In this document: positions 57,440 through 64,000 of the stretch, in pieces
Layout: each line of letters opens with the position of its first letter
Numbering within the stretch: the first letter of the stretch is position 1
Source: Ceratodon purpureus
Taxonomy: Eukaryota > Streptophyta > Bryopsida > Pseudoditrichales > Ditrichaceae
NCBI GenBank assembly: GCA_014871385.1
Contig: CM026426.1
Span: 16,244,183 to 16,308,182, forward strand
Length of the DNA stretch: 64,000 nucleotides
Reading direction: 5' to 3'
Notes under the pieces: model-generated
Seen by the model: only the letters and a program-made list of their open reading frames with translations
What the model was told of the DNA's origin: nothing
The model's database searches: none
Translations under genes and position numbers: made by a program

Positions 57440-59118
57440 TTTGACGCGCAGCAATTACTATGCTCCAGTTCCCTCTAACTAGTTCAGGGTACGGGCCCGA
57501 TCAGGGTACCCCGCCCCGGACAGTCATGGACATCCGGACAGTCATGGACACGGAAGCGGAGCTACACATTTCTGAGTGCCGTGGTCGTGGCCACGTCGGA
57601 TCCTGTCCGTCAAAGGAACTTCCAAGGGCGGGAAACCTGAGCTGCCGTGGCCAGATGCGCCCAATCAAACCGATCCCCGCCAATTTTTGCCATCAAAATT
57701 CTTTAACATTCCACCTTCCTTCAGATCTGTATCTTTTCTGCCACGCTTCTGCCATCTTGTACATTGCAATTAATACGCGGATCTTTGTTACTTCACGGTG
57801 AGTCACTCTGTTCACGGTGTGTTCACAGCTTGTGTTTCTTGCATGGCGTGGGTTTTACAGCGAGGGTTTTCTGTGCGAGGGTTTTTTTGAGCGAGTGCTT
57901 TTCAGCACGGCTTTTTGAGTGAGAGTTTAGGGTTAATTTCTAAGTCGACTGTTGCTGCTCACGTTGTAGTTCATTGTTTCCGCATGCTCACGTTGCAGTT
58001 GCTGCTTTCTTAGTTGATTGTTGTTGTTTTATCTTCTTTGGTACTTGAGGTCAAGGTTGTTCTACCGTTAAATCTTTAGCGATTTAGGGTTTTGTATCCA
58101 TTTTACTGGATATGGTCGTATTTTTACCTTCCTCTTTAGTCTCCGCAGGTTGAACGTTATGCTCGTGATTTAGAAAAGTGATGAATTTTCTAAGCAGCTG
58201 GGTTCTTGTTACCAAGTACAATCCAGTTTTTGTTGAGCTTCATTTCTTTTTTTTGGCCGTTTCACTGTCTGTGTGGAGCCTTCGTCCCAGCACATATCCA
58301 GCTCCTTCGATTATGTTGATGAGCTAGGTTATTGGAATCAGCTATTGATGTATAATAAAGAGCTTCGATTGAAAGATATAATATTCGGATTTATGTTTCA
58401 ATGCAGTACCTTTCCCCTCTTTAGGAGTATCCCAGCACTCTATTCTCATATTTTAGTGCTGCTCCTCAACTCTTTCTGTGCATTTCATTTTCGTAGTGTG
58501 GACAAAGACTGGATTGCCCTGGTACTTCTCTTGTGGAAAGACTTGTGGTGCAGTTATTTAAGTAAAGATGACTTGGATTTGAGCTTTTGTGATGAAGGAT
58601 TATAAGTTCGTTACTTGTTTTCAGCGCTGTAGCTCGATTTGGGCAATTTCTTTATTTGTCCATAAAATGCATCTGTGTGCCGGATGCTCATCGGGAAGCC
58701 CCCCAGAAACATTTGGCTGCTTCATGTTGGGGAATTAACCGATAGACCAATTGGAGTTTTTTTTGTTTTGAGAACAACTTGAAAGTCTCAAGATGGAGAC
58801 GGTGTTTCAGTCCAGTTCTTGAGATCACGTGCGTGAGTGCAAGCAGAGCCTTGTAATATAGAAGTATAATTTTTTTATTCATGATCCGGTAACGCACTTG
58901 AGCGGTTTTATTGGAATAGTGGAACAGTTTGGCTTTGTTTCTTTTTGTACATCGATTGCTTGGATGCTGGTGTGGAAGCTAGGTCTTGTAAAGGATAACA
59001 GTTGGATATTATATCTTGTGTAGTTGAGGATACCGCCTTTAGACTTCTTCTTACAGCAAGTATTTTGAGTTCTGCAAACTGATTTGTGCCTGTGAGTTTC
59101 ATGTGCATGGCACTGTAG
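57440..59118 (+). promoter_or_regulatory. Probable promoter, leader exon and ~1.3-kb leader intron of the coiled-coil/RING locus
   Basis: A donor (TTCACG|GTGAGTCAC near 57798) precedes a T-rich stretch, and an acceptor (GGCACTGTAG) ends at 59118, directly before the ATG at 59119. The T-rich content and position suit a plant 5' leader intron. Direct repeats GACAGTCATGGACA flank 57520-57550. ORFs inside are not convincing. Confidence 0.4.
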
Positions 59119-59433
59119 ATGGAGGGATCGGATGATTGTTTGAAGACGTTGAAAGAAGACCCAGTCTTCTTGAAGTTTGTTGCTGTGCTTCCCTCTACGG
59201 GTGCAATTGTTGATGATATTCGAGAGATTACTGAGAGCGAGGTCTGTAAGTATTTTGGGCCCAAAGCCTCTAAGTCCGGGTGGAAGTTTGCAAAACACAC
59301 CACTCCGGAGCAGGCTGCAGAGATTTACAATCTTTGGATAAGAGTCTACGACGACAAGTGTATCCCTAATAAGGAGATCACTCTACAATTTGCAAGAGGG
59401 TTAATTTTGCAGCAAACTCAGCCCGTTAATTGA
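59119..59433 (+). CDS. Small 104-aa protein upstream of the RING gene
   Basis: MEGSDDCLKTLKEDPVFLKF to the stop at 59433, with ATG immediately after a splice acceptor. It is acidic and helical in character (ITESEVCKYFGPKASKSGW, TTPEQAAEIYNLWIRVYDD). Family is unknown. An open stretch in another frame (GLESREVAKVGSGGVTVLG) bridges toward the 59621 ORF, so this may have been the N-terminus of one larger protein now split by frameshifts, or an independent upstream gene. Confidence 0.5.
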   Translation: MEGSDDCLKTLKEDPVFLKFVAVLPSTGAIVDDIREITESEVCKYFGPKASKSGWKFAKHTTPEQAAEIYNLWIRVYDDKCIPNKEITLQFARGLILQQTQPVN

Positions 59434-59620
59434 GCTGAGTTTGCTGTACGGCGCCAACACTACAGGGAGGTCGTGAGGTGTCCAAGAATTTGAGTGGCAA
59501 GGGTTTAGAGAGTCGCGAGGTAGCGAAGGTTGGTAGCGGAGGGGTCACCGTTCTTGGAAAGAAAAGATTTCAAGTTCAGACCCGTGAGGACGTGAGATAC
59601 CTGCGTGTGTAAAGCTAACG

Positions 59621-62311
59621 ATGAAAGAGGTTGACGAGGGTAAGCGGGTGGCGCAGAGTAAGGTGAAAGGAGGTCGGGGGAAGGGAGATGATCTGGGTCC
59701 TTCTTGGGTGGAGACAGAAATAGGGGATATGAAGTCAGTGATTGATACCACCGAAACTCTGCTTCAGGAGTGTAGAAAAGAGTTCTTAGAGAGCTCAGCT
59801 GAGGTAGAGGGTTTAGAGGGTCAGGCCAGAAGGGCAGCGATAATGCTTTCCGATAGGATAGAGATCTTGGAGGAACACGAGCGGGATTTGTCGAAGATAT
59901 CTGAACAAGAAGCCCTTCTTCAATGTGATGAAGTATCTTTGTCAATGACTCTTGCGTCAAAAACCGCCGCACACTGTAGCACTGTAGTGGCAAGATGTCG
60001 AGCAGATGTTGCTTCTGTTCAGGGTCGCTTAGAGGAAAGTGCACAACGCCGCAAGAATGTGCAGAGCAGAGTATCCGGTCTTGAGAGTTTGTTAGTTGGT
60101 ATGCACGATCAGCTACAAAGAATGAACGAGGGTAGTAGTTATGCTTTCTTTCCGAGGCCACTACCGAACAATCTACAGAAGCCAGTGACCTTTGTCCACA
60201 CACTCAACGCATGTCCATTCTGCGGTTTCTGGTATACGGAGAACAACTTCATCCCGGTGTGTTGTGGACACACCTACCATCCCTTTTGTCTTTTGCAGCA
60301 TGCAAGGTCGTCTTCATCGTGCTGTTTTCAAGACAGTGGTAAAGAATTCTCTCCATCGTCCATAGCGTCTATTGGCATTCGGTTTAGGGAGACTCGAAGC
60401 AGCATCAGTTCCACTGTCAAGACCGAAGGTGACAGCTCAAAGGACACCCAGAGAGACACGCTGCGGCTACAGAACTTAGGTAAGAATTTTTATTGTTTCT
60501 TTTAACTGATTTGTTGTTTCTTGTATCCAATATATATTGTTTCCAGTTTTAGTTGCGTGGTTTTCTTAATGGAATAGGAGATGGATTTCAGAGTGGAGGG
60601 TATATACAACTGTATCGATTTCTTGCGTGGTTTACTTTTAAGTAATTCTGAAGGTTTTTAGAGGAGTCGATGTGTTAGGTGATTACTTTTTGGGAGAAAG
60701 ATGGTTGAGGTTGTACTGAGTGATAATTCTTTTCTGTACAGTGAGTCCTTTGTTGATTCCGAGAGTCCTTTGTTGAGTTTGTGTCGAGTATTCATTTCCT
60801 CTTCAGTAATGTGAATCTGAGTCTGTGTCAAGCAACTTTAAGGTGCCTTTCTTTGTGTACCTTGTGTATATAATTTGTCTTAGAGTCCGTTCCTAGTGAT
60901 CCTCGTTTGCTCTCACCGTTGTCCTGCTCTCTCTGTATTACTCAGTAAAGGAACGCTTCGAGTCCGGTTTATAAAGTCAGTCCAGGTCATTGAAAATCCT
61001 TTCCTAGTTTTGTTTCATCCAATAGTTGGAAGACAAATTCCTTTCCAAGTTTAGGTGCATAGCACGAGTCCGCTCCTTTAGTTTCGGAGTCCGTTCTTTT
61101 AGTTTCAGAGTCTGTTCCTTTTATTTGAGGTTCTGTTCCTTGAGATTCAGGGTCTGTGATTGGGCATTCTAAGTCCGTTCCTGGCCCAGGCAAAGATTAA
61201 GACATCTGTTCGTTTATTATTAGAGACCGTTCCTTCTGATTAGAGTAAGAATGTAATCCTTAAGTTTCAGAGTCCGTTCCTTTAGTTTCAGAGTCCGTTC
61301 TTTTAGTTTCCATAGTGCGTTCCTTTAGTTTCAGATTCCTTTAGTTCTTTTAGTTTCAGCTTCCATTCCTTTAGTTTCAAATTCCGTTCCTTTAGTTTCA
61401 AATTCCTTTAGCTCCTTTAGTTTCAGCTTCCGTTCCTTTAGTTTCAGATTCTGTTCCTTGAGATTCAGGGTCTAAGAAGTTGGGATTTAGAGTCCGTTCC
61501 TTGTCATGTAAAGATTGAGAATCTGGTATTGCAGTGATAGAGTCCGTTCGTTGTCAATGAAACGATCCTTTAAAAACAGAGTCCGTTCCTTCTCATACAA
61601 TGTTTGGGCTTCACTTTCTCCTGAGTTTCAAATTCCGTTCCTTGGGCATGGATTGAGAATCACCAATCTTGTGGTCCTTGCAGGAACAGGATCAAAGCTG
61701 CGAGGTCCGGAGATTTCTCGACCAGCATTGGTCTTTGACTGTGCAACGCCAAGCACTTCAGCATCCACCGCCCAAGATTCGGAGCCCTCCAGCGAGTCTT
61801 TTCAGAGGAGGGAGGAGAATACGATCCATATATCAGCCAGAACAAGATCACCACAGCCAGAACATGTCACTAATCTCGCAGGTACTGATAGTTGTGGTCC
61901 ACGTTCATTTTCGGAGCTGGACAAGGCACCACAAGGCGGCTTCAATCAATCGCAGTCCAGTGTAAGCAATGGCATTTCAGGGAAGACACATGCGGCAGAT
62001 GGAACTACAGGCAAACTTTGCACCATGTGCAAGACCAAACCATCGTCATTGTCACTCATGGTAAGATAGTTTCTGCATTTTGCTTTTTCTACATCTCACC
62101 GTCCTTATCCACTAGTTCAATTAGCAATATTTTGTATGGTTTGGTTTATATGTAATGTTATCGTTTTAAAGTTAGCAATGTGACCGTCTTTAAGTTTTGG
62201 ATGTGCGAATGTTTTGATCAGGCATGTGGACACGATAATTTTTGCTTTAAGTGCATCTCCAGTTTGGAAAATTGCCCGATATGCCAACGAATATTGCAGG
62301 ATGGGTTGTGA
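59621..62311 (+). CDS. Coiled-coil protein with RING-variant and C-terminal RING finger (putative E3 ubiquitin ligase)
   Basis: Exons 59621-60479, 61684-62060 and 62222-62311 join in phase through GT..AG introns (TTAG|GTAAG to GCAG|GA; ATG|GTAAG to TCAG|GC). Residues about 30-165 form a coiled coil (ETEIGDMKSVIDTTETLLQE; RIEILEEHERDLSKISEQEA). At about 197-222 lies C-x2-C-x10-C-C-x-H-x4-F-C (CPFCGFWYTENN, CCGHTYHPFC), a RING-like zinc site. A Ser-rich linker follows. The last exons make a classic C3HC4 RING: LCTMCKTKP, ACGHDNFCFKC, CPICQRIL, then stop. Two zinc modules at either end of a disordered linker suit an E3 ligase, by analogy. The true start may be further upstream if the 59119 ORF belongs to it. 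Confidence 0.65.
61060..61640. repeat. Imperfect ~20-25-bp tandem repeat inside the RING-gene intron
   Basis: Units of AGTCCGTTCCTTTAGTTTCA and variants (GATTCAGGGTC, TCCGTTCCTTGTCAT) recur dozens of times between about 60990 and 61640 within the intron 60480-61683. Confidence 0.8.
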
Positions 62312-62931
62312 CGTCACATAAATCCAACCCGTCGCTATTTCCACCTGCTGAGGGTGTAGTAGATCATCTGGACGCCAGCAAAAGCGACGACAACGACAAT
62401 CAAGCAGGACTTGTCAAATGGTGCGATGACGATTTGTTCTCTCAGGGGGGGGTGCGAACGATACTGGGAAGCATAGTTGCAAATGATAGTATAGGCTTAA
62501 AGGGAGGTGAGAATTCGATAGCAAAGGAGAGGCCTAGCTTGGAAAACAATGAAGTAATGGAAACTCTAGAAAGGACTGAAGAGAGAGCTCCTTCGCCGAA
62601 GAAAACTTTCATTCGCCGTGCTACGAGGACGATGGCCACTGAGGAGCCCGCGGTTGCTGACGTAGAATTGGAGTTTAGTCGGCCAATAATTGCATTATCC
62701 AGGAAGCGACGTGGGCGAAAATCACTGGACATAGATACTTTGAATCATACCCGGGTGATGGAACGGCCACTAACAGAGATTTTAGTTGCAGTGCCACTAG
62801 CTGATCTCGACAGCAAGGGATTGGAGAAGGATGCTCAACCAATTTCGACGTGCACAGTTAAGCGACTGCGCACAGGAGCGACGCGTGGCAATCAACAACG
62901 TTTGACTGTCCCTGCAAAATTTAGAGAGTAG
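62312..62931 (+). CDS. Open Lys/Glu-rich frame downstream of the RING (possible frameshifted tail)
   Basis: In another frame from the RING exon, about 205 codons stay open to 62931 (SLFPPAEGVVDHLDASKSD, ERAPSPKKTFIRRATRTM, LSRKRRGRKSLDID). It is basic, disordered and NLS-like. It may be the lost C-terminal extension of the RING protein, cut off by a frameshift at or just after 62309, or an alternatively spliced end. No domain was recognised. Confidence 0.35.
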
Positions 62932-64000
62932 TTTTGATGCACTGTATAGATTCTATTATTTGTGGAGATGGATTTGCATACTAAACAGTACTTGTTTATA
63001 TGGTTTACTTCCCTAGTAGTATGTGGTTTTGAAAGAGTTTTGAGTGATATTTTACATTCTCAATTTGCATGAGATTGTGAGGGTTTGTGAGGGTCGGTTG
63101 GTTGTATGTAGGAGATCGTGAGTTTGTATGTTATTCTATGAGGGTGAGTTCTAAACTAAGTCATAGCATGCCATAGTGTGCAATTCATTTGCATGAGAAT
63201 CCTGCAGATGACCATTCATGAAAGAAGAAAAAAATCTTGAAAAAAATTCGACTAAAATTCTGTGGCGGGGTGGGTGTCAGAGGGTGGTTTGGGGCCCAGC
63301 ACAAGCACCCGGAGGTTGCCACGGCAGCCCCAAACCATCGGAGCCTCTTATCACCAACCCGTTCAGGCTGTACAACTAGAAGTAAGTAACTGTGTGAGAG
63401 TATATATATCAGACCAGAGATACCATGGCAAACGATATGGGATAAGTCCCGCCATGGACCAGTTTCACTTGCACCATGCTGAATAATATGTGATGCAAAT
63501 ACACTGTCATTGATTATGTAGGAACAAGTCCATCGATGAGGCATTAGAGGCATTGTCTTTGTGATTAGTGACTGATTCAACGAACAGCAAAGGTGAGCAG
63601 TGAAATCAGTGTAACAGAGTTTCTAATGCATCAGGATACTGTTCCTAGAAGTTCAGCAAAATTTAGTCTTGTCTGGACCTTTGAGGGCCTAACTGCAGCA
63701 TATTTAACCAGTATTCTAGCGTGAGAAGTACAAAATCGTTTTGAATAAGTCCATAAGTGCAAACGTTTGTGTTTTACATCCTAACACAATTCACGTTTGT
63801 TTTGAATATTCCCTCGGTACGTACAGCAAGAAGCTCTCACAAAAATTTGTAACGGGAACACTATAGAGCTCTGTGGTTTGTAACAACTATTCTGGCTAAT
63901 TAGGCTTCCACTATACAACCGGAAGGGGATTCATCGAATCTATTATATTGCAAAATTGTGTAGCTAGTGCTCAAAGACATACCTTTAGAGTTCTTGAGGA
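62932..64000. other. Intergenic interval containing SINE-like copy 2
   Basis: AT-rich flank of the RING locus; except for the repeat at 63.25-63.38 kb no gene-like structure was seen. Confidence 0.5.
63246..63375 (-). repeat. tRNA-derived SINE-like repeat, copy 2
   Basis: On the minus strand: GAGGCTCCGATGGTTTGGGG, CTGCCGTGGCAACC, GGGTGCTTGTGCTGGG, CTCTGACACCCACCCCGCC, then a T-rich run with TTTTTTTC. This parallels copy 1 near 2.0 kb. The B box is degraded here. Confidence 0.45.

Noticed and set aside
58273-58605. 110-aa ORF as a gene
   Set aside because: Lies within the inferred leader intron, is T-rich, and its hydrophobic stretches look compositional.
59505-60203. Minus-strand 232-aa ORF
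   Set aside because: Antisense to the coiled-coil exon of the RING gene; Leu/Ser/Pro-rich composition typical of a shadow frame.

Overview
This is a nuclear segment from a land plant or close algal relative. Three things point there: spliced genes with GTAAGT-type donors, plant-type telomere-box motifs (TTTAGGG), and relics of plant transposon families (CACTA with DUF4216, hAT, and a MULE-like transposase). Several protein families here (DUF7869-type transposase, the MULE relative, the ParB-methyltransferase fusions) make me think of a bryophyte, lycophyte, fern or streptophyte alga rather than a flowering plant. That is an impression; the species cannot be read from the window. Nothing looks bacterial or organellar.

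Layout. 0-1.4 kb: 5' part of an unknown spliced gene with a coiled coil (- strand, runs off the edge). 3.7-5.1 kb: intact 446-aa ORF with a BAH-like N-terminus (-). 5.6-10.4 kb: a decayed DUF7869-type transposase-like gene (-) with a duplicated 3' fragment and tandem repeats in its upstream region. 11.3-12.7 kb: satellite with a 241-bp higher-order period. 14.4-21.7 kb: a spliced, heavily mutated gene (+) combining a ParB-like domain with a beta-class amino-methyltransferase-like domain. 21.7-22.7 kb: an FCP1/NIF-type HAD phosphatase-like gene (+). 23.0-41.4 kb: a second, diverged ParB-methyltransferase relic (+), one intron of which holds about 14 kb (roughly 115 copies) of a 117-bp satellite. 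41.6-48 kb: three copies of a dispersed ~400-bp repeat, two paralogous small acidic proteins ending in SUMO-interaction-like motifs, and an intact 213-aa ORF (-). 49.5-50.7 kb: CACTA C-terminal fragment. 54.6-57.1 kb: hAT and MULE relics. 57.8-62.9 kb: coiled-coil/RING gene(s).

The most unusual feature is the set of short BamHI-centred palindromes. Family 1 (consensus ATCGAGGGATCCCTCGAT) occurs by eye only left of about 22.1 kb, mostly in introns and upstream regions of the transposon-like genes. Family 2 (CTGTCGGATCCGACAG) occurs only right of about 24.6 kb, as the core of the 117-bp satellite and in at least six dispersed modules with the same downstream layout (T-tract, then GGAAA). The switch falls between the FCP1-like gene and the second ParB-like gene. 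ParB proteins classically bind ~16-bp palindromes (parS), so a link is an attractive but untested idea.

Most transposon-like frames are broken by nonsense codons. In the few cases where a relative fixes the ancestral residue, these fit C:G to T:A transitions, as expected of methylated, silenced DNA. Frameshifts are also present. The ORFs at 3.7-5.1, 45.4-45.8, 46.4-47.1 and 59.6-60.5 kb are unbroken and are the best candidates for functional genes.
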